Assembly (NCBI RefSeq): GCF_022179285.1
Contig: NZ_BPQO01000003.1
Span: forward strand, 248,001-312,000
From: Methylobacterium hispanicum
Lineage (GTDB): Bacteria > Pseudomonadota > Alphaproteobacteria > Rhizobiales > Beijerinckiaceae
Length of the DNA: 64,000 bases
Direction of reading: 5' to 3'
Within the stretch, counting starts at the first letter, position 1. Each line of letters opens with the position of its first letter. A program made the translations under genes and the position numbers. Below are positions 34,763 to 43,538 of this stretch, piece by piece. The notes below the pieces were generated by a model. It was given only the letters and a program-made list of their open reading frames with translations, was not told the origin of the DNA and did no database searches.

Positions 34763-36052
34763 ATGAAGATCGGCGAGTCGAAGACCCGGCGCAGCGTCCT
34801 CAAGGGCGCGGCCGCAGCCCTGTCGCTCACTGCCGCCGCGCGGCTGGCGCTGCCCGGCGGCGCCCACGCGCAAGCGGCGGGGCCGGAGGTGAAGGGAGCC
34901 AAGCTCGGCTTCATCGCGCTCACCGACGCGGCGCCGCTCTTCGTCGCCAAGGAGAAGGGCCTCTTCGCCAAGTACGGCGTGCCCGAGACTGAGGTGCTGA
35001 AGCAGGCGTCCTGGGGCACCACCCGCGACAACCTCGTGCTCGGCTCTGAGGGCAACGGCATCGACGGCGCCCACATCCTCACGCCGATGCCCTACCTGAT
35101 CTCGGCCGGCCGCGTGACGCAGAACAACGTGCCGGTGCCGATGTACATCATGGCCCGGCTCAACCTGAACGGGCAGTGCATCTCGGTCGCCAAGGAGCAC
35201 CTCGACGTCAAGGTCGGGCTCGACACCAAGCCGTTCAAGGCGGCGCTGGAGAAGAAGAAGGCCTCGGGCAAGTCGGTGAAGGCCGCCATGACCTTCCCGG
35301 GCGGCACGCACGACCTCTGGATCCGCTACTGGCTCGCCGCCGGCGGCATCGACCCCGACAAGGACATCGAGACCATCGTGGTTCCGCCGCCCCAGATGGT
35401 GGCGAACATGAAGGTCGGCACGATGGACTGCTTCTGCGTCTGCGAGCCGTGGAACGAGCAGCTCATTCACCAGGGCATCGGCTACACGGCGATCACCACG
35501 GGCGAGCTCTGGAAGGACCATCCCGAGAAGGCCTTCGCGCTGCGCGCCAGCTTCGTGGACAAGTACCCGAACGCCGCCAAGGCCCTGCTGATGGCGGTGA
35601 TGGAAGCCCAGCAATGGTGCGAGAAGCCGGAGAACCGCGACGAACTCGCGGCGATCGTGGCCAAGCGCCAGTGGATCAACGTACCGGTGGCCGACGTCGT
35701 CGATCGCATGAAGGGCAAGTTCGACTACGGCACCGGCCGCGTCGTCGAGAACAGCCCCTTCACCATGAAGTTCTGGGAGGACCACGCCTCCTACCCGTAC
35801 AAGTCGCACGACCTCTGGTTCCTCACCGAGGACATCCGCTGGGGCAAGTTCGATCCGTCGACCGACACGAAGGCGCTGATCGACAAGGTGAACCGCGAGG
35901 ACCTCTGGCGCGAGGCCGCCAAGGCGCTCGGCGTCGCCTCCATCCCCACCTCCACCTCCCGCGGCACCGAGACGCTGTTCGACGGCAAGGTCTTCGACCC
36001 GGCCGACCCCGCCGCCTACCTCGCCAGCCTCGGCATCAAGAGGATCGCCTGA
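34763..36052 (+). CDS. ABC transporter periplasmic binding protein, nitrate type (NrtA-like)
   Basis: 429 residues. A twin-arginine signal (KTRRSVLKGAAAALSLTAAA, cleaved after AHAQA) shows Tat export. The mature protein follows the NrtA/CmpA pattern: KLGFIALTDAAPLFVAKEKG at the N-terminus, MTFPGGTHDLWIRYWLAAGG in the middle and FCVCEPWNEQLIHQGIGYTA in lobe 2. NrtA binds nitrate/nitrite; the relative CmpA binds bicarbonate. The sigma-54 promoter favours nitrate. It is the first gene of a three-gene operon; the stop shares one base with the permease start. Confidence 0.88.
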   Translation: MKIGESKTRRSVLKGAAAALSLTAAARLALPGGAHAQAAGPEVKGAKLGFIALTDAAPLFVAKEKGLFAKYGVPETEVLKQASWGTTRDNLVLGSEGNGIDGAHILTPMPYLISAGRVTQNNVPVPMYIMARLNLNGQCISVAKEHLDVKVGLDTKPFKAALEKKKASGKSVKAAMTFPGGTHDLWIRYWLAAGGIDPDKDIETIVVPPPQMVANMKVGTMDCFCVCEPWNEQLIHQGIGYTAITTGELWKDHPEKAFALRASFVDKYPNAAKALLMAVMEAQQWCEKPENRDELAAIVAKRQWINVPVADVVDRMKGKFDYGTGRVVENSPFTMKFWEDHASYPYKSHDLWFLTEDIRWGKFDPSTDTKALIDKVNREDLWREAAKALGVASIPTSTSRGTETLFDGKVFDPADPAAYLASLGIKRIA

Positions 36053-36921
36053 TGGCCGCCACCTCCGCCACCCTGGGCACGGCCGCGCGCGACGCCGCGT
36101 CCGTGAAGTCCCGCCGCCTGCCCCGCGTCACGGGCCGGGATCTCCGGGCGCTCGGCGCCCGGGTGATCCCGCCGCTCGTGGTGCTGGCAGCCTTCCTGCT
36201 CTTCTGGGAGGTCGCCTGCTCGCGCCCGACCGCCGGCCTGCCCCCGCCCTCGCGGGTGCTCTCGGAGGCCTGGCCGATCATCTCGGACCCGTTCTTCGAC
36301 AACGGCGGCACCGACAAGGGCCTGTTCTGGCACATCCTCGCCAGCCTCCAGCGCGTCGCGCTCGGCTTCGCCCTCGCGGTCGTGGCCGGCGTGATGCTGG
36401 GCACGCTGGTGGGCCAGTCCGAGTGGGCGATGCGCGGGCTCGATCCCGTGTTCCAGGTGCTGCGCACGATCCCGCCGCTCGCCTGGCTGCCGCTCTCGCT
36501 CGCCGCCTTCCGGGACGGCCAGCCGTCCGCGATCTTCGTGATCTTCATCACCTCGATCTGGCCGATCATCATCAACACCGCGGTTGGCATCCGCAACATC
36601 CCGCAGGACTACCGCAACGTCGCGGCCGTCATCCGGCTGAACCCGCTGGAGTTCTTCTGGAAGATCATGCTGCCCTCGGCCGCGCCCTACATCTTCACGG
36701 GCCTGCGCATCGGCGTCGGCCTGTCCTGGCTCGCGATCGTGGCGGCCGAGATGCTGATCGGCGGCGTCGGCATCGGCTTCTTCATCTGGGACGCCTGGAA
36801 CTCGTCGCACATCTCCGAGATCATCGTCGCGCTCGTCTATGTCGGCGTGATCGGCTTCATCCTCGACCGATTGGTGGCGGCGGCGGGCAGCCTCGTCACC
36901 CGCGGCACCAGCGCGGCCTGA
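36052..36921 (+). CDS. ABC transporter permease, nitrate type (NrtB-like)
   Basis: 289 residues with about six membrane helices and a basic cytoplasmic N-terminus. The EAA-type loop NVAAVIRLNPLEFFWKIMLPSAAPYIFTGLRIGVGLSW contacts the ATPase. FLLFWEVACSRPTAGLPPPSRVL is typical of the NrtB/SsuC family. It starts at the ATG overlapping the NrtA stop by one base (TGATG). Confidence 0.88.
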   Translation: MAATSATLGTAARDAASVKSRRLPRVTGRDLRALGARVIPPLVVLAAFLLFWEVACSRPTAGLPPPSRVLSEAWPIISDPFFDNGGTDKGLFWHILASLQRVALGFALAVVAGVMLGTLVGQSEWAMRGLDPVFQVLRTIPPLAWLPLSLAAFRDGQPSAIFVIFITSIWPIIINTAVGIRNIPQDYRNVAAVIRLNPLEFFWKIMLPSAAPYIFTGLRIGVGLSWLAIVAAEMLIGGVGIGFFIWDAWNSSHISEIIVALVYVGVIGFILDRLVAAAGSLVTRGTSAA

Positions 36922-36935
36922 GGGAGGCCCGACAC

Positions 36936-37736
36936 ATGGCACAAGCCCATCTCGACCTCTCGCAGGTCGGCATCAGCTTCACCCGCGGCGGCAAGACCAC
37001 GGAGGTCCTGCGCGACGTGAACCTCAAGCTCGACCGGGGCGAGTTCGTCTCGATCATCGGCCATTCGGGCTGCGGCAAGTCCACGGTGCTCAACATCGTG
37101 GCGGGCCTGCTCAAGGCCTCGACCGGCTGCGTGCTGCTCGACGGCAAGGAGGTCTCGGCGCCCGGCCCCGAGCGGGCGGTGGTGTTCCAGAACCACTCGC
37201 TCCTGCCCTGGCTGACGGTGCGCGAGAACGTGGCGCTCGCCGTCGACAAGGTGCTGGCCGGGAAGAAGTCGCGGGCCGAGCGCGCGGCCTGGGTCGAGCA
37301 CAACCTCGCGCTGGTCAACATGGTGCACGCGGCCGAGAAGCGCCCGAACGAGATCTCGGGCGGCATGAAGCAGCGCGTCGGCATCGCCCGCGCGCTCGCC
37401 ATGGAGCCGACCGTGCTGCTGATGGACGAGCCCTTCGGGGCGCTCGACGCCCTGACCCGAGCGCATCTCCAGGATCAGCTCATGGAGATCCAGCTGCGCC
37501 TCAGGAACACCGTGATCATGATCACCCACGACGTGGACGAGGCGGTGCTGCTCTCGGACCGCATCGTGATGATGACGAACGGGCCCTCCGCCACGATCGG
37601 CGAGATCCTGCCCGTGCCGCTCGCCCGGCCCCGTCGCCGGCTCGAGCTCGTCGAGGACCAGACCTACGTGCATTGCCGGGCGGAGGTGCTGGAATTCCTC
37701 TACGCCCGCCACGCGCGGCCGGCGCTGGCGGCGTGA
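36936..37736 (+). CDS. ABC transporter ATPase, nitrate type (NrtD-like)
   Basis: 266 residues. Walker A GHSGCGKST (about 42-50), Q loop VVFQNHSLLPWL, signature ISGGMKQRVGIARAL, Walker B VLLMDEPFGALD and H loop MITHDVDEAV are all intact. ISGGMKQR is the variant typical of NrtC/NrtD. It lacks the C-terminal NrtA-like regulatory domain of cyanobacterial NrtC. GGGAGG precedes the ATG. It ends at a family C hairpin. Confidence 0.9.
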   Translation: MAQAHLDLSQVGISFTRGGKTTEVLRDVNLKLDRGEFVSIIGHSGCGKSTVLNIVAGLLKASTGCVLLDGKEVSAPGPERAVVFQNHSLLPWLTVRENVALAVDKVLAGKKSRAERAAWVEHNLALVNMVHAAEKRPNEISGGMKQRVGIARALAMEPTVLLMDEPFGALDALTRAHLQDQLMEIQLRLRNTVIMITHDVDEAVLLSDRIVMMTNGPSATIGEILPVPLARPRRRLELVEDQTYVHCRAEVLEFLYARHARPALAA

Positions 37737-37744
37737 CCGCCCAA

Positions 37745-37777
37745 ACCCTCCCCCCCGCAGAGGGGGGAGGGAGAATT
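37745..37777. terminator. Hairpin terminator (family C repeat) between convergent genes
   Basis: ACCCTCCCCCCCGCAGAGGG continues with GGGAGGGAGAATT; the stem CCCTCCCCCC/GGGGGGAGGG is followed by AGAATT. It is nearly identical to 32946-32976. It lies between the convergent ATPase and DUF3597 genes, five bases from the latter's stop. Confidence 0.75.
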
Positions 37778-37781
37778 ACGC

Positions 37782-38204
37782 TCAATCCTTGAGGTCGGCC
37801 GGCACCTTGCCGCCGTTCTCCTCGAGCTTCTTGATGACCTGCTTGTGCAGCCAGACGTTCATCGTGGCCGAGTCGTCCTTGTCGCCGGTGTAGTGCAGCT
37901 CATCGGCGAGCTGCTTGCGGGCGGTGAGGCTCGAATCGAGGTCGAGCAGCTTCATCAGATCGACGATCGAGGTGCGCCAGTTCAGCTGCTGAGGGTTCTT
38001 GGCGGCCATGCCGTTGAGCACCTGCTCGACATCGACCGTCCCGCCGGCCGGGGCGCCGCCCGCCGGGGCCGAGGCGCCGCCGGAGCCGGTGCTGCCCGTG
38101 GTCGCCGTTGAGGTCGGGTTGCTCGACTCCGAGGGGGCGGCCTCCGCGCTGCCGCCGCCGAACGGGTGCAGGATCTTGCTGACGATCTTTCCGAGAAGGC
38201 TCAT
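37782..38204 (-). CDS. DUF3597 protein
   Basis: 140 residues. The N-terminus MSLLGKIVSKILHPFG and C-terminus (VEQVLNGMAAKNPQQLNWRTSIVDLMKLLDLDSSLTARKQLADEL, TMNVWLHKQVIKKLEENGG) match DUF3597. They are joined by a Ser/Thr/Gly-rich linker (about 18-55). Function is unknown; the C-terminal domain is small and helical. It has its own promoter region upstream (38205-38335). Confidence 0.8.
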   Translation of the reverse strand: MSLLGKIVSKILHPFGGGSAEAAPSESSNPTSTATTGSTGSGGASAPAGGAPAGGTVDVEQVLNGMAAKNPQQLNWRTSIVDLMKLLDLDSSLTARKQLADELHYTGDKDDSATMNVWLHKQVIKKLEENGGKVPADLKD

Positions 38205-38335
38205 GGCGGAAACTCCTGTCGCGTCGGGATCGGATCTGTCGCGGGACGCCTCGTCCCGCAGCCGCCTGACAACGGGTCGCACCCCCGCGCGTTCCCACAC
38301 GGCGGCGCCGTTCCGGCGCCGATTCCGTCGTAGGT

Positions 38336-38497
38336 TCAGCGCCCGCCCTGCAGCGCGAAGCCGAGCAGGCCGAGGCCGGCCAGCAGGCAGATGCCGCTCC
38401 AGCGCTCCAAGCTGGCCGCATGGTCTGGGCGGCGCAGGGACAGCGTGGCGAGACCGACGCCGCCGACGAGGCAGGCGAGACTGATCATGGTGAGCAT
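38336..38497 (-). CDS. Small two-helix membrane protein
   Basis: 53 residues from MLTMISLACLVGGVGLATLSLR, with a second helix GICLLAGLGLLGFALQGGR at the end. No good ribosome binding site distinguishes the ATG at 38497 from the one at 38488. No family is recognised; the evidence is the two helices with a charged loop (RRPDHAASLERW). Confidence 0.4.
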   Translation of the reverse strand: MLTMISLACLVGGVGLATLSLRRPDHAASLERWSGICLLAGLGLLGFALQGGR

Positions 38498-38707
38498 ACC
38501 GGGAAGACAATTCTGAATTGGCCTGACCGCGTAGAAGAAAGCCCTTCGCATCGATAGTGATGCCCGGGGGCGGAGACGAATTTTGTTGTGAAATCTCGAT
38601 TTGTTGATCGTGCCGGTTGATCGCGGCCGCGTTTTCGGGCCTCAGCGGTTTGCAGCCGTCCCCGCCTGTGGCATGGGGCGCGCACCCGTCACGATCGGAC
38701 CTCGCCC

Positions 38708-39724
38708 ATGCGCTCGGCGCTCACCGCCCTGGCCACGCTCGCCGCGGCCGCCCTCTTCTCCGCTCAGGCCCTCGCGCAGAGTGCCGTCCCGGTGCGCATC
38801 GGCGTGATCCCGGTGATCGGGGCCGCGCCGGTCTTCGTGGCAGACCGCGAGGGCGGGCTGAAGCAGGCCGGGCTCACCCCCGCCTTCACCACCTTCGAGT
38901 CCGGGCCGAACATGATCCAGGCGCTGGCGTCGGGCACCATCGACGTCTACGTCGCGGGCATCGCGCCGCTGGCGGTCGCCCGCTCGAAGGGCATCGATGT
39001 GCGGGTGGTGGCCGCCACGGCCGTCGAGGAGATGGTGTTCGTGGCCGGTCCCAAGCTCGCGCCCTTCTTCGCCGCCGACAAGGCCGAGGCTCTGCGCCAG
39101 TTCAAGGCCAAGGAGGGGCGCCCCGCCCGCCTCGCCACGCAGCCGCCGGGCTCGGTGCCCAACACCACGCTCCAGCACTGGCTCTGGCAGGTCGCCAAGG
39201 CCGACAAGGCCGACGTGCAGGTCGTCGCCATGGGCATCGACGCGACCCAGCAGGCGCTGCTCGCCGGCGCGGTCGACGGCGCCTCGATCCGCGAGCCGGC
39301 GCTGACCATCGTCCAGGCCCGCAACCCGGCGATCAAGCTGATCGCCACGGGCGCCGAGATGTTCCCCGACCAGCCGGGCACCGTGGTGGCCGTCTCGGGC
39401 GCCTTCGCCGACAAGAACCCGGCCGCGGTGCAGGGGCTGGTGGACGCGCTCGTGAAGGCGACCGCGACCCTCAAGACCGATCCCGACCGCGCGGCGCCCG
39501 CCGTCGAGCAGGCGCTCGGCAAGGGCATCACGGACGTCGCCACCATCCGCCGGGCCATCACCTCCCCGGCCGCCAAGTTCACCGCCGACCCGCGCGTGAT
39601 CGTGGAGGCCACCAAGGCGATGCAGGACTATCAGGTCAGCATCGGCACCCTCGACAAGGCCGTGCCGATCGACGGGCTGTTCGTGCCCTCCTACTACGAG
39701 AAGGCGGCGCAGCCGGCCCGATGA
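38708..39724 (+). CDS. ABC transporter binding protein, sulfonate/taurine type (SsuA-like)
   Basis: 338 residues. A Sec signal peptide (ALATLAAAALFSAQALAQ, cleaved before SAVPV) precedes the SsuA/THI5-like fold: VRIGVIPVIGAAPVFVADREG, FESGPNMIQALASGTIDVYVAGIAPLAVA. The second lobe shows QPPGSVPNTTLQHWLWQ. Family members bind alkanesulfonates, taurine, or pyrimidine/riboflavin precursors; the ligand here is not shown. A low-GC stretch (38560-38640) upstream is the likely promoter. It overlaps the permease start by four bases (ATGA). Confidence 0.85.
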   Translation: MRSALTALATLAAAALFSAQALAQSAVPVRIGVIPVIGAAPVFVADREGGLKQAGLTPAFTTFESGPNMIQALASGTIDVYVAGIAPLAVARSKGIDVRVVAATAVEEMVFVAGPKLAPFFAADKAEALRQFKAKEGRPARLATQPPGSVPNTTLQHWLWQVAKADKADVQVVAMGIDATQQALLAGAVDGASIREPALTIVQARNPAIKLIATGAEMFPDQPGTVVAVSGAFADKNPAAVQGLVDALVKATATLKTDPDRAAPAVEQALGKGITDVATIRRAITSPAAKFTADPRVIVEATKAMQDYQVSIGTLDKAVPIDGLFVPSYYEKAAQPAR

Positions 39725-40473
39725 ACCGCTTCCGCGCGACGCTGCTCGCCGCGGCGGGGCTGGCGGTCTTCCTCGGCATCTGGGAGGCCGCGCCCCGGCT
39801 CGGCCTGATCAACGCGGCCTTCCTGCCGCCGCCGAGCACCATTCCGGCCGCCTTCGGCCGGGAGATCGCGCTCGGGGTCTGGACGGAGGCCGTGCTGTCG
39901 AGCCTCAGCCACTACGTGGCGGGGCTGGTCTGCGGCGCGGGCGCCGGGATCGGCCTCGGGCTGGTGGCCGGCATGTCGCGCGGCTTCGAGGCGGCGACCG
40001 CCTGGGTGGTGCGTCTGCTGCGCCCGATCCCCGGCCTCGCCTGGGTGCCCTTCGCCATCATCTGGTTCGGCGTCGAGCCCTCGGCCGCGGTGTTCATCAT
40101 CGCGGTCGGCGTGTTCTGGATCGTGTTCTTCGCCACCCAAGGCGCGGTGCGGGGCGTGGACCGTGACCTCGTCGAGGTGGCCCAGGCCTTCGGCTTCCGC
40201 GGGCCGTTCCAGCGCCTCGTCAAGATCCTGCTGCCGGCCGCCACCCCCGGCATCCTCGTCGGCCTGCGCACGGCGCTGGGCCAGGCCTGGATGGCGGTGG
40301 TGGCCGCCGAGATCTTCGGCGTGCCGGGCGTGGGCCAGCGCATGATGCAGGCCTCCTCGCTCCTCTCCACCGACATCGTCGTGGTCTACATGCTGACCAT
40401 GGCGGCGCTCTACGGGCTGTTCGACACGGCCTTCGTCGCCCTCCAGGGCTGGCTCCTGCGCTGGCGGGCCTGA
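39721..40473 (+). CDS. ABC transporter permease, sulfonate/taurine type
   Basis: 250 residues with six membrane helices. The EAA loop is VAQAFGFRGPFQRLVKILLPAATPGILVGLRTALGQAWMAVVAAE. PPPSTIPAAFGREI near the N-terminus is the SsuC/TauC pattern. The start overlaps the binding-protein stop (ATGA), and the ATPase follows one base after its stop. Confidence 0.88.
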   Translation: MNRFRATLLAAAGLAVFLGIWEAAPRLGLINAAFLPPPSTIPAAFGREIALGVWTEAVLSSLSHYVAGLVCGAGAGIGLGLVAGMSRGFEAATAWVVRLLRPIPGLAWVPFAIIWFGVEPSAAVFIIAVGVFWIVFFATQGAVRGVDRDLVEVAQAFGFRGPFQRLVKILLPAATPGILVGLRTALGQAWMAVVAAEIFGVPGVGQRMMQASSLLSTDIVVVYMLTMAALYGLFDTAFVALQGWLLRWRA

Positions 40474-40474
40474 G

Positions 40475-41233
40475 ATGCTGGACACCATCATCGACATCCG
40501 GGGCCTCAGCCTCGTCTACGGCACGGGCGAGCGCCGCAACGTCGTCCTCGACGCCCTCGACCTCGACGTGGTGCGCGGCGAGGTTCTGGTCATCGTGGGC
40601 GAGTCCGGCGTCGGCAAGTCGACCCTCCTGCGGGTGCTGATGGATCTGAGCCGCCCGAGCGGCGGCACGGTGGAGATCCACGCCCGGCCCGATTGCCGCA
40701 CGCCGATGGCGATGGTGTTCCAGGACGCGCGCCTGCTGCCCTGGCGCCGGGTGATCGACAACGTCGCCTTCGGCCTCGAAGGCTCGGGCCTGTCGCGGGC
40801 GCAGCGCCGGGCGCGGGCGCACGCGATGCTGGGGCTGGTCGGCCTCGCCGATTTCGGGGATCGCTGGCCGCACCAGCTCTCCGGCGGCCAGCGCCAGCGC
40901 GTCGCGATCGCGCGGGCGCTCGCGGTCGAGCCCGACGTGCTGCTGATGGACGAGCCCTTCTCGGCGCTCGACAGCTTCACCCGCGAGGGGCTGCAGGACG
41001 AGTTGCAGCGCATCACCCAGGAGACGGGCAAGACGGTGCTGTTCGTCACCCACGACATCGACGAGGCCGTGACCATCGCCGACCGGGTCGTGGTGATCGC
41101 CGGTCCCCCGGGCCGCATCGCCGCGGAGGTCCGGATCGACCTCCCCCGCCCCCGCATCCGCCGCGACGCCGCGCTCCAGGAGATCGCCCGGCAATTGCGG
41201 GCGGAGCTGTCCCGGCGCTCGGCCGATCTGTAG
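40475..41233 (+). CDS. ABC transporter ATPase, sulfonate/taurine type
   Basis: 252 residues. Walker A VGESGVGKSTLL (about 45-56), Q loop MVFQDARLLPWR, signature LSGGQRQRVAIARAL, Walker B VLLMDEPFSALD and H loop FVTHDIDEAV are all present. It closes the three-gene operon. Confidence 0.9.
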   Translation: MLDTIIDIRGLSLVYGTGERRNVVLDALDLDVVRGEVLVIVGESGVGKSTLLRVLMDLSRPSGGTVEIHARPDCRTPMAMVFQDARLLPWRRVIDNVAFGLEGSGLSRAQRRARAHAMLGLVGLADFGDRWPHQLSGGQRQRVAIARALAVEPDVLLMDEPFSALDSFTREGLQDELQRITQETGKTVLFVTHDIDEAVTIADRVVVIAGPPGRIAAEVRIDLPRPRIRRDAALQEIARQLRAELSRRSADL

Positions 41234-41260
41234 GGGAAGGATCTGGAGAGCGGCGCGGCC

Positions 41261-41560
41261 TCAGAACGTGAAGCCCCGCATCCCCCATGTCACCACCCCG
41301 CCCACCAGCACGGCAGCTCCCAGGAAGCGCCGCCACGGGTTGACCCCGCGCACCACCTCGTCGAGCGCCCACCACGCGAGGCTGAGCGCGGCGCCCACCC
41401 GGACCAATCGGCCGGGCGTGCCCGCCGGATCGAGGGCGAACCCGACGGCGGTCAGGCCGATGAACAGCCAGAGCGGCAGGTTCGGCCATTGCCCGACCGT
41501 GATCCGGCCGTCGGTCCGGCTGCGGAAGGTCCAGTCCAGCGCCTGCCGGAGCGCGCCCAT
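41261..41560 (-). CDS. Hypothetical membrane protein
   Basis: 99 residues from the ATG at 41560. Three hydrophobic segments (LPLWLFIGLTAVGFAL, LVRVGAALSLAWWALDEVV, FLGAAVLVGGVVTWGM) with GVNPWRRFLG between the last two suggest a small integral membrane protein. It is two bases after the stop of the next gene on the same strand, so the two form a unit. No family is recognised. Confidence 0.65.
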   Translation of the reverse strand: MGALRQALDWTFRSRTDGRITVGQWPNLPLWLFIGLTAVGFALDPAGTPGRLVRVGAALSLAWWALDEVVRGVNPWRRFLGAAVLVGGVVTWGMRGFTF

Positions 41561-41562
41561 GC

Positions 41563-41748
41563 TCAGAGGCGCGCCCCGCCGTCGGCCCGACGGATCGGCG
41601 CGCAGAGCTCGGGGCTGATCTTGTCGAGGTGCTGGCAGGCGTTGTCGCGGTACCACGTCCGCAAGGCGGGCTGGTTCGGGGCGACGTACATGCCGACGAG
41701 CACGAAGCCCGCGCCGACGAGGATGACGAGAAGCAGCAGGTTGCGCAT
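41563..41748 (-). CDS. Small membrane-anchored protein with two Cys
   Basis: 61 residues. An N-terminal helix (NLLLLVILVGAGFVLVGMYV) anchors a short exported tail (APNQPALRTWYRDNACQHLDKISPELCAPIRR) with two Cys that could form a disulfide in the periplasm. GGAGAC precedes the ATG. It is the first gene of a two-gene unit. Confidence 0.6.
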   Translation of the reverse strand: MRNLLLLVILVGAGFVLVGMYVAPNQPALRTWYRDNACQHLDKISPELCAPIRRADGGARL

Positions 41749-42021
41749 CGGGCGGTCTCCTGGGAAGCCGCGGGCGGGCGGCGCTCACCCAACGCGGCCG
41801 GCCCCGAACGGCTCCCGGAGGCCGCCGGGCCGTGCGGCCGCGCACGGTTAATGTTGCGTCCGACGGATCATAACGCATTCACGTTTCGTTAACGGCGAAC
41901 TGTGGAAACCGTGCCGCAGATCTTAACAGGTCGTGAAACGACTCGCGCAAATGCACGGCCATGCGCGATCGTTAAGCATCGCCGAGAGAGCGCGGCCCAA
42001 TTCGAGACACCAGAGCCAGTC

Positions 42022-42108
42022 ATGAGCAGATTCGAAGACCTGACATTCCTCGTGACGATGACCCTCGTCGTGCTCTGCGGCAGCGGCCTCGACGCGCTGC
42101 TGCGCTGA
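42022..42108 (+). CDS. Possible 28-residue membrane peptide
   Basis: MSRFEDLTFLVTMTLVVLCGSG then LDALLR: a single hydrophobic helix with charged ends. It lies just after an AT-rich promoter-like region (41845-41995). No clear Shine-Dalgarno sequence. Short cbb3/CydX-like peptides have this form but none of their genes are near. Confidence 0.35.
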   Translation: MSRFEDLTFLVTMTLVVLCGSGLDALLR

Positions 42109-42118
42109 CGCGGGCCGG

Positions 42119-42394
42119 TCAGGCGCCGCGCAGGAAGGCGCGCGCCAGGGCGTGGGCCGCCGCGCTGGTTCCCGTCCGCGTGTCCCCGCGGCCCGTCAGG
42201 TGCGGGACCATCCGGGTCCGGTCCCGCCGGGGGCGTGCGCTCGGCACGAGGCGCGGGTCGGAGCCCGTGCGCAGCACCTTCCTCAGGGCGCGGACGCGGG
42301 CCGCCTCCTCGACGCGCAGGCGCCAGAGACCCAGCGCGAGGCCGGCAAGGCCCAGCCCCTCGAGACAGAGCGCGATCTCGTAACCCGGTGCCAT
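42119..42394 (-). CDS. Hypothetical protein with one membrane helix
   Basis: 91 residues. One hydrophobic N-terminal helix (YEIALCLEGLGLAGLALGLWRL) is followed by a basic tail (VEEAARVRALRKVLRTGSDPRLV). The remainder is low-complexity Arg/Thr/Ala. Not recognised. A CtrA-like TTAG-N7-TTAAC lies 56 bases upstream (42450-42465). Confidence 0.45.
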   Translation of the reverse strand: MAPGYEIALCLEGLGLAGLALGLWRLRVEEAARVRALRKVLRTGSDPRLVPSARPRRDRTRMVPHLTGRGDTRTGTSAAAHALARAFLRGA

Positions 42395-42506
42395 CAGCGC
42401 GGTGCCATGCCCGTACCCGTTCCGGGGCCGGGTGTGTCGCCGCCATGGTTAGCGGGTCCTTAACGGCGCGTGCACTGCGGCGGGCGCCGGCGGTTCGCGG
42501 CTTACA

Positions 42507-42581
42507 GCCTCTCACGAAACGCCCTCTGCGCCGTCGTGCGCAGAGGGCGGGCTCCCGGTGACCGGGCGTTTCGTGAGGTGC
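42507..42581. repeat. Dispersed nested-hairpin repeat, family B, copy 2
   Basis: Outer arms GCCTCTCACGAAACGCCC and GGGCGTTTCGTGAGGTGC, inner hairpin CCCTCTGCGC/GTGCGCAGAGGG. It matches 1154-1230, with compensating changes in the inner stem. It ends two bases before the stop codon of the minus-strand gene 42584-42835, so it may be that gene's terminator. Confidence 0.85.
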
Positions 42582-42583
42582 TC

Positions 42584-42835
42584 TTACCGGGCGCGGTGGC
42601 TGCGGCGCTTCTTCATCGTGCGCTTGCGGGGCGCGGGCGCCGGGGCCATCGCCGGATCGGCGGCGCCCGGGGCCATGGCGGGTGCGCCGCCGGGGGCGCC
42701 CGAGCGGCGTTCCATGCCGCCGAGCGGGCCGCCGGCCTGCGAGCCGGAGGAATTGTAGGGCGAGCCGCCCTGCGCCAGGGCGGAGCCCGCCAGCAGGGTC
42801 AGCGAGGCGGCGAGCAGCAGCGTCGTCTTGGTCAT
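42584..42835 (-). CDS. Small secreted Gly/Pro/Ala-rich protein
   Basis: 83 residues from the ATG at 42835. A clear Sec signal peptide (TKTTLLLAASLTLLAGSALAQ) is cleaved before GGSPYNSSGSQAGG. The mature part is Gly/Pro/Ala/Met-rich with a very basic end (RKRTMKKRRSHRAR). It is low-complexity, probably periplasmic; not recognised. It is divergent from the chemosensory operon. Confidence 0.65.
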   Translation of the reverse strand: MTKTTLLLAASLTLLAGSALAQGGSPYNSSGSQAGGPLGGMERRSGAPGGAPAMAPGAADPAMAPAPAPRKRTMKKRRSHRAR

Positions 42836-43020
42836 CGGCTCAGACTCCGGGTACGGGACGTGCAGGATCGGGGAACGGGCTTCGCGCCCGGTCCCCCGGA
42901 GGAACCCTGTCCTCTCCGGCAAGTTCCGTTCGCGGCCCGCGCGGGCGAAATTGCGCCGCCCGGCGCCGCGGCCTATCTCGACCTGACCCCTCTGCCGACC
43001 TCTCGCGCGCCGGAGCCCCG

Positions 43021-43524
43021 TTGTCCCTCCCCTCGCCCGCCGCCGACGGCACCTACCTCCTCCTGGACGTGGCGGGCACGCCCTGCGCGCTGCCCCGCGC
43101 GGCCGCGGGCGAGATCCTGCCCCTGCCCGACCTGTTCCGGCCGCCGGCCTGCGGGGCGTGGCTCGCGGGCTTCCTCAATCTCGGCGGCGAGGCGGTGCCG
43201 GTGGTGGATCTCGCCCAGCTCCTCGGCCTGCGCGGCGAGACCCCGGAGCCCGCCCTGCACGCGCACGTCGTGCTCGGGTGCGGGCGGGACGTCGCCTACC
43301 TCGTCGACCGCGTCACCGACCTCGTCGCCGTGGCGGCGGACGCGTTCCGGCCGGTCGATCCGGCCCGGAGCCTGAACGGCTGCGTCGCCGCCGCGATCGC
43401 GCGGGGCGAGCGCCTCGTCCACGTCCTCGACCCGGCCCGGCTGCTCAGCGCCGAGGAGCGTATGCGGGTCGCGGCCGCCGCCCGCGCGGCGGCCGCGCGC
43501 CTCGCCGCCCTACCGGCGGCCTGA
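43021..43524 (+). CDS. cheW: CheW-like adaptor (first)
   Basis: 167 residues from a TTG start (no ATG is available at the domain start). The CheW SH3-like fold is seen in YLLLDVAGTPCALPRAAAGEILP, WLAGFLNLGGEAVPVVDLAQLLGL and VAYLVDRVTDLVAV. It should couple the receptor at 45705 to CheA. It is the first gene of an operon that runs without a break to 54476. Such a CheW at the front matches WspB. Confidence 0.85.
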   Translation: MSLPSPAADGTYLLLDVAGTPCALPRAAAGEILPLPDLFRPPACGAWLAGFLNLGGEAVPVVDLAQLLGLRGETPEPALHAHVVLGCGRDVAYLVDRVTDLVAVAADAFRPVDPARSLNGCVAAAIARGERLVHVLDPARLLSAEERMRVAAAARAAAARLAALPAA

Positions 43525-43538
43525 GGCCGCGGGACGGC

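Noticed and set aside
34267..35082. Long N-terminal extension of the MHS transporter to base 35082
   Set aside because: It would run antisense through the nitrate-binding-protein gene and its sigma-54 promoter; homology begins at the ATG at 34266.
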